A stretch of DNA of 64,000 bases from the NCBI GenBank assembly GCA_020081605.1, contig JAHREC010000062.1:2356001-2420000 (forward strand). Reading direction: 5' to 3'. A model generated the notes under the pieces. The model saw nothing but the letters and a program-made list of their open reading frames with translations, did no database searches and was not told the DNA's origin. The translations under genes were made by a program, and so were the position numbers. Shown one piece after another: positions 34,408 through 47,184 of the stretch; the stretch's first letter is position 1, and each line of letters opens with the position of its first letter. The stretch comes from Albifimbria verrucaria (Eukaryota; Ascomycota; Sordariomycetes; Hypocreales; Stachybotryaceae).

Positions 34408-37400
34408 TGTGGGATATCTGCTAGGCAAGTCATTCGCTTGAACTAAGGACGACGGATTCGGAGACAAAAATGGCATATCATACCCTATTCATGAAGTTTC
34501 TGTACTGCCCTATGGGGCAGCGTTATGTAGGAGGGATACCAGATGACTCGGCGTCGTCATAATTTTCAGTTTGTCAGGGGCGAATATCTTAGGGCAATAT
34601 GTTGGTGACGACTTGGTGGCTGGTCATGGAAAAGATGGCCGGCGCGAAGTACAACTGCTGGTTGTAGGAGAACAAGTTTGTAGGGTAGCAGTTTCACAGA
34701 CTTGACTCAATGATATCCCGAAATATCCCCACCGTTTGAACTATGGTTAGGACTATCTGTGACGGTATGTTGATGAAGTCAATGAATGGTGAGTGGCTAA
34801 CTCGGACTCTGGACGACCAATGTCCGAGGCGGACAATCATTCCGAGAGTTCTCTATGGATGCCTTGTTCGATCTACGAAAATGCCGACGAGCGAGATGTT
34901 ATCCAGAAAGGTAATCCGCCGCGCCAGCGTCTGGACACACCCTACCCCCTGGACAAACTATCTCAGTAATGCCCAGCTGACGGCTGCCGAGTCTAATCTT
35001 AGGACCCATAGACTATAAGGTTCCTACGGCAGACGATATGTTTCAAACAAGACCCTGGGATTCTCCATTCCTAACGTGACCCATGGGCTCTTAGGATGGG
35101 GAAACACAAAAGCCAAGTTGACCAAGGAGAGCATTTCCTCTTTTCATCCACGTGCGGAGCATGTGCTTCAGAGTTGCTTATTCATAAGCGGGACAAGGCG
35201 AGGAGCCGAAGCCGGGACCGCGCGCTTGTAAGAGCTGTCCTCGTGAGACGGAAAATGGACATAAGCTTATGATTTACAATGGAAACGGGCTGTGTGCTGG
35301 CGGTTGTATACAGTTCGCATGACGCAAGCGCTACACGCGGTAGTAGATTGACGCAGCTGACCAAAGGACTAACTATACGTGGAGGTTAGTTGCTGATGCT
35401 GACCGTAGGGCTTATCGCTATCCACTTGGTGTGTGTGTATGTACGATTTGGAATGGTAGATGGCGATCGCCGACCTGCCAAGAACCGGACACACAGTATG
35501 ATGCAAGTGTAGGAAGCCTTCGGCCATCCCCAAAGACTTCCTACTCAGTCACGACCAGTATATGCCTATTGCGGAAAGTGATGGGCACGGCTTTGCAGAT
35601 CCGGCCTGCAGAAAGCGCAAGGATATACCGGGCGATTAGTGATGTTTGAGAGATGGACGCCGACGTTACATTCGTCTACCGAGCAGCGCAAGTCTGCGTA
35701 CTCGACGAAAGACGGTTCGAAACATAACCGTGCAGCGACCTGATGTAGACCCCTTCCATGGATTCAGGGTCGCATACGAAAACGATCGATGCAAGGATGC
35801 TTTTTGGGAGTGATTTTGCGGCACGAGGCAGACGTTGCAAAAGGCCGTAAAGGCTATCGAAATACGCGGCTGGATTTAGAATGGTAAGAAGCTACTGTAG
35901 TTTGCACCGCCTCGCTCGGGGTTTTCGTGGGTAAGATGGACGTAGGACTGTCCAGCCTTGTGCACTTGTGATGCTGGGGCTGCCTTAGCACCAGGCGAGG
36001 CAGCCCAGCTGAAGAGGACACATGGTTGATAGAGGATGCCGCCCCAAAGCCGAGGTGGATTTTGGGGCCCAGCGGCGCATGAAGAAATAGCCAAGCGAGG
36101 CGTTTCGAGGTTTGGAGAAGCCAGCGATCTGGTTAGACTGGCGATCTGTGGCATGGGCATGGGCGTGGACGTGGACGTGGACTACGGTACATGGTAACTG
36201 AGATGCTAAATCAGTACGGTGCACGGCAATTGGCGGTGGTTGTTTATTCTGGGACCTCACCTCACTCTTCTAGAAGGAGACTTTTGGTGTCTACCTATTT
36301 TTGGCGCAGACCGGCATCGTGATTGGCCCACGGGCAGCGGGAGGCTCTTTTCGGCAGGCTTCTAATTTCCCGGTACCTGCATGCCTGTCAAGCACTGTAC
36401 ATCACTGTGGCAGCCATGATGGTTCATGCTTGCTCGGCAGAGCATGGGCAGCTCTTGAACGAGCATCCAATCGAGCAGAGCATTTGGCTGTGCTGTGCTG
36501 CGTTGTGTTGGGCGCAAGGCAAGTAAGTCACCTGTTCCGGCGACGAGCCGTTGTCACGCGGTGTGGCGGCCGTGGTTGCTTGGTTTCTCCCCAACGGCGT
36601 CATCGCTGGCAACTGCATAAAGACATTGAGCCCGTGACCAAGAAAAACGGATGCGTCGGCAAGTTTCCCGCCACTGACTCTTGAAAACTCCGTTTGTTAA
36701 TGGCAATGATACCTTTTGTTGGTGTTTCTCTCCGTTCGTCTTGCACCAACCTCCGAACCCGACCTCGAGACCCTGCTAAGCGAGAAGCGCGCACGCTTCA
36801 GGGTCCCGCAGAAACTAACACCAGCCTAGAAATAAGATTCTAAATAAAATTGGCCCAAGAACGTGGCCGCCAGCGGAATGAGAAATGCCCGAAGAGTCCA
36901 TTCCCTAATAGGTTGCATGTAGCTAGGAAAGGTTCTGATATCTGTGCTCCCCAACCATGTCCCAGGGCTCAGCAAGCCGTCCACATCGAATTTGGGTTCT
37001 GCGAACTGAAACAAAGGGATAGCAGGGTATTGCCTTCTGGAAGTGTTGGTTTTGGTGGGTCGTCCACGGGCCATGTTGATGTCGTCGAATGCGACAACGA
37101 CATTTGCGTGCGGCAAGGTCTCGCTGCCAGGGTGTCGAGCGCACGAAGCACTCAGTTGTACACAGTCCACGGCTGTTGAGACTTCATTTACATGCGTCTG
37201 TGCTGCTTGGGGCTCTCCACATCGGGCCCGACTGTGCATGCCCGCTGCCTCGCCCAGCAACTGTTGCCTACTGGGAGTGGTTTACGATGGAGGAACCGGA
37301 GGTGCCGATCCTTGGCAACTGTCAATCCCTATCGCGAAGCAGCGGCCGCGGTTCCTTCGCCGCTTCTTACCTACCAATATGAGGAACATAACCACAGTTT

Positions 37401-38362
37401 TGTAACAAGTCAGTGCTCCTCGGGTTTTCGCGATGTGAAGATATGGTATAGATGCCCGCGCTGCCGTTTCGGACTGTTCTTCAAAGAGAAGGTTGATAGT
37501 CTCCTAAGTGAATAGCGGCGAATCCCACGTCGCAGTTGCCACCGAAGAATCCGTCTCTATGGCGGTGGGGGTAAAGATAAAGAGTAGGTTGATCGACAGC
37601 ATAGCTTGCACAAAGACGCCGTAACAGGATAGGAATTGCACAAATCCGAAGCTCAATCGGTTTGGGACTATGGATTTCCTCAGGTGACAAATGGTGAAGC
37701 ACAAGGCTCTGACCTCGGTATCACTGTTGACATTGGCGTTTCTCCATCGGGATGTATCCTACGATTGACAGCGGCTGATTGGCTGGCACGTCGATCCTTC
37801 TGACATGTTGCCCCAAAGTGGGCAGGGGCTAAACCAGGTATGGATGGGTTCATCTGAAGAACATCTTCAGGGGCCTGCGCCGGACATTTTTACTAGAGAT
37901 TCGCGAGCCCGCAAACACTTACTCACTCGCTGTGTCTTGTTGTTTTCCCATTCCGTTCCGTTCCGTGGTCTTTGACATTTGCTCGTTTCAACCGTCATCG
38001 TGGAAGATGACGTCGCTCACCAAGGCCGCCGAGCCTCGTTACCTCGTTATAGATAGCAGAGACTCTGCGCGCGCACCTGCCTAGATCGTGGGAGAAAGAT
38101 GATTTCTAAGGCCATCTGCCTACCTGGTCGATGAATTCCATTTTTGGCCATCTTCTAATTACCTGGCAGCAGGAGTGGGTTATGATGGAGGAAGCTTCCT
38201 GTCTGGCTTACTCACTTGCCTACCTTGTCGTAAGAAACCTGTGATGCACGGACCAGAACCGGTTTCAGTTTGGGTAGGGATCCCATCTGCTTCTGGGGTT
38301 GCCAATTTGGGAACGCGCATCCAGCCACATGATCTGCAGATGTGGCTGGAACCGTGGCTGCC

Positions 38363-38442
38363 ACGAGCAGAGCAGAGCAGTGCAGTGCGTGCCTGAACCA
38401 CAAGTGCCCAGCCAAGGTACAGTACAGTGCAGTGCAGTGCAG
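38363..38442. repeat. GCAGT/GCAGA/TACAGT short tandem repeats
   Basis: Two clusters, agcagagcagagcagtgcag and then tacagtacagtgcagtgcag, form a degenerate 5-base repeat zone in non-coding sequence. Confidence 0.8.
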
Positions 38443-40741
38443 CGCAAAGCTGTATGACACAATTCGTGCCCTGACGCCATGCCATGTTGTACCGTCTAGC
38501 GCCCTGTACTGTCCTCCATACAGTACGGCGCTGCAAATCAATCCAACCACCATGACGCTTCCGACTCCATCTCAAACAAGGCTTCTAGCGCTGAAACCGA
38601 CGAACACGGGTTTTGGGGTCAGCGTCAACTGAGGAAGCCCTGTTTGAACGGAGCTGATCGGTCGCCACTTTGTGGAATGCTGTTTGTCCATTCAACGTGG
38701 CAGCCCTGAATCGTCCTGTCTCTGACGGGCGTGCAGAGGGGTTTGCGACGCCAAACGCCAGGCGACGAGCCCCGTGAGTGTCAGAGGTGCGTTTTGAGGC
38801 GCACTGGAGGGGCTGCCCATGTAAGCCTACTATGTAGAGTCTTCAGCAGCCCCAGCCCGGTGGCCGAATCTGGGGTCTCTAGGGCCGGCGGCCTGGGTCA
38901 CGCTGGCGAATTGGCGCCCATCTGTGCCTGCGACTAACGAGCAGCCACTAGAACCATCCGAGGGCCAAAGCCCATGAAACTCCAGGAGCGAAATTGCTCG
39001 GATTCGGGGTTGCAGATGGTGATGCGATGCGTGAGAGATTGCGGCCGTCAAACCTCGATTCGCGCCCTTGGCTCGCCTACCCCTCTCTGCCTCTCTCCTC
39101 GTGCTCGATGCAAGGGAGCTGCACGCACGGAATCCCATCGAGAATCCACCTCGTCTTTGCTAGTATAACACACGATTTATTACAGCTCAGGTGAAGCAGG
39201 TGATGAACGATGCAGCTCAATGGGTACTCTAAACCCGAAGGACGACACATGTGTGGATCGCCCACGACTTAGTGCTGCAACCATACGAATGGGTACGGTA
39301 CGGAAGAAATTCTCAAAAGTCGGTCTGCCGGTGATTTGATCGAGTGCCGGGGCTGGATCTCAACGACACGCTGTGCCTGATGGAGCCTGGGTGGCCGTTC
39401 CTACATGAAAAGGTGTGAGGGCGGATAGACATTGTTGGAGGGGTCACCGTGACAGCCCGACCAATGGCTTGGTCTGTCGTGGCCTTGCACTGTGAACAAC
39501 ACCATCGTAACGTGAGAGGCTAATGCAAGACTGATGTCTGCAAGGTGATATCTCTCTCGGGTGTGGCCTCTACCGACTGCACTACTGGAAGCGGGTTGTG
39601 CTGGTGCTCTCGCACTGACATTCTTTCATTTCGTCGCTGATTACGTCTAATAGATGGCTTGGACAAGGGCGGGAACAAAACGTCTGTGAGGCTGACAAGT
39701 GCTCGATCATCAGGATCCCCAGAATGTGGCAATGGTGATGACGATAGCCAGCCAGAACAGGGCAATCCGGTTTCGTCCACGAGGTGCGTCGTCGACCCCC
39801 AGCCATGGTGGACAATTTTTTTCCTCTGCACGAGAAAGCCGTCCCTGCATGATGCGTCTTGGACTCCACGGAGCACTGTACCATACCCTACAGTGCCTTA
39901 TCAGACAAGACCTCGTTGCATCACGGGCGTGGCCAGGTCAGGCAGGTTTTTGGGTGGTGGGTGGAGTGACTTGGCGCCGACATGCGTTGGCCAAGTCGAA
40001 GGCTCCGTCACCAGCGGCATGCCGGCCTGACGTCGTAAGTTTGTGTGGTCACTTGGAGAGTCCTCCTTGGTCCTCTCCGCCAACATATGGGCCCCCATGA
40101 TGAGTGCTCCATTGATCTTGACCGGGCTTCCGTGATTTGCCACGCAGAATCAAGTTGAAGCAACCGTAGCAAGACTCACCATCGAGGTACCTGGGTACGG
40201 AGAGGCAAAGAGGATGCAAGGCACAGGGAAACGGGCGGACGGGAATAGATTGGCTATTACCGCTAGGTGGTTCAGTTACAGCACGGTCACTTTGGGCGCC
40301 CAAGCAAGCAAGCTTATTGTCCTCTAGCTGGACACACCTACTATTACAGTCGAGCAGATCCCACTCACACCCGTTATCGAGTAAATTGCGAACAGCCCGC
40401 CATGACCCTGGTGATGTGCAGTTCGAATTCATGCGATGGAGACGGCTAACAGCGAAAGGGCAAGTACGAGACTTTTTCATTCCTCAACCTCCCTTTTCCG
40501 TTCAGGTGATTGAGGCTCCTCCGTACGATACAAGCAGTTCAGCCGGCGCGGGGCCGGGCTTCTGGTCTTCTTTCTGCTCAGGCTGGGGCGGTTTTCCTGT
40601 TGTACTATGTAATTGCACAAATCAAGTCAGGGCCAGCCACCCCAGTAATTGATTGCATTTGCATCGCCTAGCGCCGAGGGAAGTGGGGATACGGTGCAGA
40701 ACCCCAAAGGGTAGGACGTGCTGGTTTTGGTAGTGGTGGTT

Positions 40742-40771
40742 ATGATGATGGATGATGATGATGATGATGAT
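40742..40771. repeat. (GAT)n microsatellite
   Basis: About ten ATG/GAT units in the gene-poor region. Confidence 0.9.
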
Positions 40772-41307
40772 GCCCACTGCGTGCTACAACCTGCTGAGAT
40801 AGGGCAGCAGGAAGCTCCTTCGTCATGACGATCAGTCAAGCATCGTCTATGTGAGATTTCGGTATGCGAAGGGCAGAAATGCCGTCGGCCATTCAGCAAG
40901 GGCAGGATTTGGGCACTTACACACGCTCGCAGCGCGGGTGCAGGCAAACACTTACTCAGGCCAGCAGCGGGCTTCTACTTGAAACACCTGGTTGCAGCCA
41001 GAGAGCGACAGGTGCCCACCAAAGGCGCGCGCTCTCTCTCTCTTTTTCGTCTTTCATCACGGGCCCTTGAAACCATCCCTGTACCGGGCCACCCTGGCCG
41101 GCCGTCAGGTACCCAGTGCGAGGTGCACAATCGAGACGGCCTACCTCTGCCCTTTTTCCTGCCATGCCGCACAGACGCCAGACCACACAGACCACCCTTC
41201 CCTCCCACGACCAGGACCAGGGAGTGCGAACATCCCAGATCGCCATTCTAAACTCGTGAGTGAGTCGAGGTAGGGGTGGAGGGGCGTGGGCGGTGCTTGG
41301 ACGCTCT

Positions 41308-41339
41308 GCCTCGCCTCGCCTTGCCTCGCCTAGCCTCGA
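41308..41339. repeat. CCTCG/CCTTG tandem repeat
   Basis: Five or six units of gcctc with single-base variants, about 180 bases upstream of the ATG of the unrecognised gene at 41522. Confidence 0.75.
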
Positions 41340-41521
41340 GCTCATATATGTTTCTCAGATCCCCTCCTGGGCCCTCGGTGAGGACGAGAAGCTTCATTCC
41401 AACAGGTTGACTTATATCCCCATTACTTGGTCACGCCAGCCTTTGAAGCACACTCATTCCAGACCTCAACGAGTCGTTGCTCATCCAACCATACTCTGTC
41501 TTACAGCCACCACGGCTATAC

Positions 41522-42516
41522 ATGGAACAGCTGCCAGACTATCCTCACCTCATTCCTGACAGCACCTTACATCACGGCGAGGACAGGTCCTTTATAAACG
41601 GCCTCTCCAACCCGTCACCTAACCAACACCTCGACCCTTACTCCGTCTACGCAGACAACATGATGTCTCAAAAGGCCACCATGGACGCCCTCGATGCCCA
41701 GGTCCCTGCCCTGCCAGCAAAGAGCTCGCGCCGCATGACTACGCTCCTCGCGAACCTGCCTCACAAGATCGACGCCGAGGACCAGACGACGGTCCTCTCT
41801 CAGGCCACTCCTCATGACCACTACCTGTCTTCCGAGGAGGATGCCTCTTCCTCCGCCGACGAGCTTTCCGACTACTCCTTCGACTCGGACGACGAGCTCT
41901 CCCCATGACAGTTGAGAAGCCTGCTCAGCAAATCACCGCTCGTGCCATCTCCGTTGTCTACTCCGGCAAGCCTTCCATTGTCAACCTTCCTCGACGATCT
42001 ATCTCGCCTTCATCGACTCCCGAGTCCCGGCCTACCACCAGCCGCAGTGCCGAGCTCCTTCCTCCTCCCAACCCCAGCTTCGCCAAGCGCATGTCTATCT
42101 TGTCTTTCCGCTCTGCCACCATGACCAGCGGCAGCCGCCCTAACAGTCTGCTCCTCGATGTCACCGAGCAGCGTCGCCAGAAGCGACCAAACTTCCTCGA
42201 CTCCGACCCCTTCCCTTCTTCACAGGAGGAGCCAGTAACATCCCCTCGACTGCAGAAGGCACCCGGTGCCATGCTTAAGAGGACCTTCAACCTGGTCAAG
42301 AAGAGGAGCCGCCCACACCTCAACCACGCCGCCACCATGTCTCGAGATGGCCTGCTTCTGCCCACAGAGCAACTGAGGGAGGAGTCGCAGCAACCGCGAA
42401 AGCCTCTCCAGCACTCATCAACGATGCCCCTGGTGACCACCACGCCTTCTAGCCCCAGCAAGTTCCGGGTCCGCAGTGGACTCACGATAAACCGAACTCG
42501 TGGCGTCAAGGCATAG
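41522..42516 (+). CDS. Conserved-looking fungal protein of unknown function
   Basis: I do not recognise this protein. From the ATG at 41522 it would be about 331 residues. The first part has an acidic serine-rich patch, SSEEDASSSADELSDYSFDS, at about residues 100-119. The second begins QQITARAISVVYSGKPSIVN, followed by Ser/Pro/Arg-rich sequence, SFAKRMSILSFRSATMTSGS, and a basic tail ending NRTRGVKA. No signal peptide, membrane span or enzyme motif is seen. The frame changes at the C run 41901-41904, giving SPMTVEKPAQ in the downstream frame. Codon use and an open frame on both sides support a real gene. No intron is evident inside it, but an upstream exon is possible. It is isolated, with 7.1 kb of gene-poor sequence upstream and 4.7 kb downstream, a setting often seen for regulated fungal genes. 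Confidence 0.7.
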
Positions 42517-42638
42517 ATGGGCCGGTCACTTCAACTCCCTATTCTTTTCTTTCTTGGCACGGGTACTACAACGGAACAGGCGGGGCGCATCTGAAACGGA
42601 CATACAGCAGCATTGGGGCGGCGTTTCGGGTCTTACGA

Positions 42639-42664
42639 CACACACACACACACACACACACACA
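42639..42664. repeat. (AC)n microsatellite
   Basis: Thirteen AC units, about 120 bases downstream of the stop codon at 42516; probably in the 3' untranslated region of that gene. Confidence 0.95.
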
Positions 42665-44410
42665 TTTGACTTTTTCACTTTCCTTTACTGTTATCACTAC
42701 ATGAGAATCGAGGCAAGACCTCGAAAATGATGGGAACTGGCGTTGATGGCTACATTTGGCAAAGATCCAAATTGATTTGATTGGCACGGGAGGATACTGG
42801 CGGGCCTAGGTTTATAATAGTTCATATGATACCACGAAAGACAACGTCTTCTCTTTCTGCAAAATGCAATCAGATTTACTTTATCGCTTCCACGTTTCAG
42901 CCGCAGTGCCGCAGGTCTCACCCAAGTGAATGTTTGTGCAGTTGAGCTCTAGGTCTCTCGTGGAGCTATTAATATCGCCTGTTCTTAGACACGGCAAATG
43001 GACCGGGAGACGGAACAGAGGTGTTCGTTTTTATTTTCTTTTTCTGGTAATTGGTTCATTCGTTACCTTGGGAGAGAAGTCGAGCAACCCCAAAAGCCCC
43101 CAACCCAACCCAAGAATTGTGACTGGCCCCAACGTAGCTTGCCCAACGGCCATCACGGCCCCACGGCGACATCGACCCAGCAAACAAAGACGGAGCTGGG
43201 AGTTTGGGGTTTCGTTGGCTGTACCCCGTACGAGTAACATCAAATGCAAGCAGGCATCCTGGCGCCCCCTCTCCCTCCGACGGAATTTGCCTAGACACGA
43301 CGAGCCCGGCTGTCGGAACGACTCTCCTGAGGGGGAGGCCAAGAAGGGGAGGGGGATGGAGGGAGAAGGGATCATGCACAACGGGATACGAGAGACACCG
43401 ACGCACACACGCGACTGCACACGCAGGAGCGGGTACCTGACAGCGTTGCGTTTGGATGGAGAGACATGGCCAGGGTTGGATCCGTTCCTGCAGTAGGTCG
43501 AGGAGAGCCGAGATGTTACTTTTGGGGCCGTTGAGGGCATGCCTCGGCGAAGATTTACAGGGAAGAAAAAAGAAGTAAAGAAAATCATAATAATAATTAG
43601 AATTGGCACCGGGAATGACGCCGTTGCTCATCTGTCACTTTTCATAAAAGCTGCGATAGTGAGCCCGTCTCGGCAAGAAGCGGGCGCCCAGGACGGACGA
43701 ACACGTGCCGTCCATGAAGCGCACCAGTATCTACAGCATCTTGGTTCTCGATGCCCTCGCTAGGCGTCTCCATTCCAAGGCCGGGACTGACTGGAGCAGT
43801 TCTTTGTAAGGGGTGACTTTTTCTCTTTCCACCGTCTGCACCGCAAGGTGCACCCCGGCTGGCTGGGCGATCAGGGCCGTCGGCGTTCAAGATGAAACGC
43901 CATCTCGGCTGGGCTGGGAGAGAGGTGGTGCTGCAGGGGAAGGGCAAGGGTGCGTATCTGGACCGGACAGGACAGGGCAGGACAGTTTAACAGCAGACGA
44001 AGTACTCTGTAGATGATGATGAGAAGGAAACGTGGACAGTGCACGGAACAAAATTATCAGGAGATTATTGTTATTATTATTCTCATCATTTCATTTCATT
44101 TCTTTCTGCTGCAGAGCGGGTGTTTTCTTGTTGACAGGTTATTTATTTGTTTTTTTATTTTATTTTATTTTGGCTGTTCTTTGCTTCTTTTCCATGCAAA
44201 CATGGGCCCCATGGTTCATCAGGCCATGTCTTTTCAGTTCGTTTCCGATCGCGCAGCAAGGGAGAGAGGACGGGGACGGGGGACTGGGGTGCGGTCTGCT
44301 AAGAATCAGACGAAAAAGGCCCTTTGGGGTGGATGAGACGTTGGATTAGTACGATCCTGGACACAGTACTGATGCGATGTGGTATTGGCGTTGCATTGGG
44401 GAATTAGACG

Positions 44411-44460
44411 GTGGTGGTGGTGGTGGTGGTGTTGCGTTGCGTTGCGTTGCGGTGCGTTGT
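44411..44460. repeat. (GTG)n followed by (GCGTT)n
   Basis: A run of seven GTG units passes directly into GCGTT/GCGGT units. This compound microsatellite lies in non-coding sequence. Confidence 0.9.
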
Positions 44461-44593
44461 ATTGCGACGCTGTTGCTGAGAACGGCGTGTAAGTGACGGT
44501 GATGGATGGATAAAATGGATGGATGGGGACGTAACGGGTGCTATGGTCTGGTCCATGCCCAGCTACAGGCGTTCTTGGACATGCTGTGACTGG

Positions 44594-44660
44594 TACACTC
44601 ACTCACTTACTGACTGACTTATCTACTTGCCTGCCTGCCTGCCTGCCTGACTGACTTACA
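44594..44660. repeat. Four-base compound repeat (CTCA, CTGA, CCTG)
   Basis: Successive CTCA, CTGA and CCTG units form an imperfect tetranucleotide repeat of about 65 bases. Confidence 0.85.
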
Positions 44661-46003
44661 CAACACCGCTGCCTCATGCGAACCACCATCCAGAGACGCC
44701 ATTCCAACGCCGGCCCCTTCTCCATCTGGCCCCATCGACAAAGAGAGAGGTGGAAAAAGCCACCGTCCAGCCTGAGACAGGTAACGTCCAGCACAAGAAC
44801 GTCTCCCCTTTCAGTCCCATCTCATCGTCTTAGCCAAGTTTTTTTCTCTCTCCTTGACACCCCACATAGTCTTCCCGCGCGACTGAAGTAGACGTCCGAT
44901 CCGCCCTTTTTTTTCTCACGATGTGTTCTAGCCTCGGAACGAAAGAGAAAGAAAAAAAATTCACGGGTCTTCTAGCGCAGACGCGCTGTGGGGTTTGTAT
45001 GTTGTTTCTCTTACTAAGTCTAGGCCATCTCCCGCGCCTCCATCACGGGGACTATTTTATTTCAGACGCAGGCCGGAAATGACAAGACGCTGCACCTGGG
45101 GCCTGGCGCTCCACCGGATTGCCTTGGCGAGAATCGGGGAGGGACCGGCGATGGGGGCGTGGTTTTGTGTCCCGTACAGTACGGCGGGCTGGTGCGGTAC
45201 TTGCCTACTTTTATGGCATACAGAGAGATAGACAGATAGACCATGGGGTGTTTTGCACCACCGGCACAAGCATCACCAGCGTTTATATGCCATGTATGCT
45301 TGGTGTGAAAACGCTCAGTCTCGCCGCATAAACACCATGACGTACCAAGCTGCACCATGCGCTGACCATCTCACCCGTCAAACCACTAGTCTTGCCCACC
45401 TCTCTTTTCTGCTATTCGTTTTTTTCTCTCTCTTTAATGCGCGGCCTAGTCAGACTGGTGCAAGCACCGCCTAGCTCCTCCAGCCGCACAGTTCATGCAA
45501 GCGACTCGGCCGAATCTTGTCATGCCACTAATTACATGCTGTAGTCTGTCTAGGTACTTTACATTAGCAGGTAGTGCTAGTAGGTTGCGCACTATCTACC
45601 TCTAGGTAATGCTAACCTGACAAGTCGACCAGACCTACGGTAGACCGGCCGTCCAACCGGGTCCCTTGGCCGTTCTCGCACGTGTTGGCCGCCCCGGAAC
45701 AGGCCCCTTTCCAGATCGCAAACGCGAAGCTAGAGATGCACAGCACCAGGGTTCGCGATTAGAGCCATAGACCCGGCGAGGAGGAGAACGAGAAAGAACA
45801 AGGCCAGGAACAAAGAGGGTTTTATCGTTAACCTGAGACTCTCAACTCGAGTCTCCATCGCTCCTGTACATGGTACATGGGACGAGGTGCGCCCTCCAGC
45901 CAATCATCTAACATGCCGCTCCACCAAACAAGCTCGTCCTGAAACCGCAGTTAATTGCTCGTCCAATCACGCAACCCCGTCCTCACCTCCTGTCTGCCAT
46001 AGT

Positions 46004-46062
46004 ACCTTGCCTTACCTTACCTTACCTTGCCTTACCTTACCTTGCCTTACCTTTGCCTTACC
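46004..46062. repeat. CCTTA/CCTTG pentanucleotide array
   Basis: About eleven 5-base units alternate between CCTTA and CCTTG with one 6-base slip (CCTTTG). It is not a telomere repeat, because the unit is not TTAGGG. Confidence 0.9.
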
Positions 46063-47184
46063 TGCTGCTGAACAAGATCCATCCATCGCCAGCAGCTCCA
46101 GATCGAGATACCGCGCACGCCCTCCAGCATTGAGCCACGAGCAGGGCCCCATCCGCCGGCGCTGCCCATCATTCATGCCGTCCTGCCACACTGTGAATAC
46201 ATGCCCGCTCTAGACCCAAAGTTAACCTCGACGCCTTATTTGCACCCCTTGCGGAGATACGAGGCTTCTACGTTGCCCTCCCCTCACCACCAAGCTCAGC
46301 TTCAGCTACCCATCAGCCCGGGACCCAACTTGTTGGCGTGCTTTGGAGAGATGTTCCGGCGTTGTGAACAACCATCACGGCATTGCTGCGCAGATCCTTC
46401 AGCTGCTGCTCCCAATGGTCCGTGATCCCATCCCTCTTGATTACTCTTCGTCTGTTTCGGCTCGCTCTCGCCGCTTCTCAAGGAGCGACATCCTCCCGTG
46501 CCATCTTCCTTTCCCGCACCGGTATTGCCGTAGGAAGCGGTAATCAAAAGAGGGATGACTGTAAATCACGTAACCTTTAGGCTCTTCTCCCAAATACGAT
46601 CCACCCAAAATTTTGATAAGGAATAGCGAATAGATGAACTAATACAGCAAGACAACTCTGTAGTTGTTCCGATTATATTAATCTTTAATTCGAGTAAACC
46701 TTGTCCGTATATCAATTCTCACCCCAATTGATCGCCGCTCATCGTCCCTCTACTTTCTGCTCCCCACCTGCGTGGGATCTTTACCCGTGTCTGGGATGCC
46801 ATCAGTGCCGTTTTGCTTATTTCAAATCAATCAAGACACGGCCCAACACATCTCGCCGAGCACAATCCAGGCTTATCCCCATGCCCTCAGCTGGCGGAAG
46901 CTTGAGCTGAGCTCCTGCAGCCGCCGGGACAATGAGACCATGAAACCATCATTCCTAGTATATTTCACTCATATCACCAGGCAGCTCCAAGAGACAAATG
47001 AATAACCGCTTTATATGCAGATGGGACTATCCACCCAGCTTGGGCTTTTGAACCGCCAAGACAGGGGTTAATTACTAGATAAAAGGAAATATGTGATGCT
47101 CAACCATGCGAATGACTTGACAAATCCCACGCCCTCTTCAGCTTACACAATGTCCGTCCAGATTTCGATCCGAGAGAAGACGCC

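Larger units (their letters stand above)
34408..41521. other. Long gene-poor region
   Basis: Seven kilobases carry no open frame that I can link to a protein family, in a genome where the other gaps are mostly 0.3-2.7 kb. Overlapping short open frames on all frames look random. Visible structure includes GCAGT-type repeats (38363-38442), hairpins at 38498-38532 and 39873-39896, a GAT microsatellite (40742-40771) and CCTCG repeats (41308-41339). The last kilobase is probably the promoter and leader of the gene at 41522. It may hold non-coding RNAs or long-range promoter sequence, which sequence reading alone cannot show. Confidence 0.5.
42517..47184. other. Second long gene-poor region
   Basis: About 4.7 kb carry no recognisable gene. 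The region holds microsatellites: (AC)n at 42639-42664, GTG/GCGTT repeats at 44411-44460, CTCA/CTGA/CCTG repeats at 44594-44660 and CCTTA/CCTTG repeats at 46004-46062. It also has a TTTTA-rich tract (44141-44170) and a 13-base inverted repeat at 45172-45184. A 74-codon open frame at 46201 and others nearby have no family resemblance. The last few hundred bases should be the glycogen synthase 3' end. Confidence 0.5.

Noticed and set aside
46004..46062. Internal telomere-like repeat
   Set aside because: The unit is CCTTA/CCTTG, not CCCTAA/TTAGGG, and no subtelomeric genes lie nearby.
46201..46425. A 74-codon open frame
   Set aside because: It begins with a fair ATG context but has no recognisable similarity, no intron pattern and low-complexity composition.
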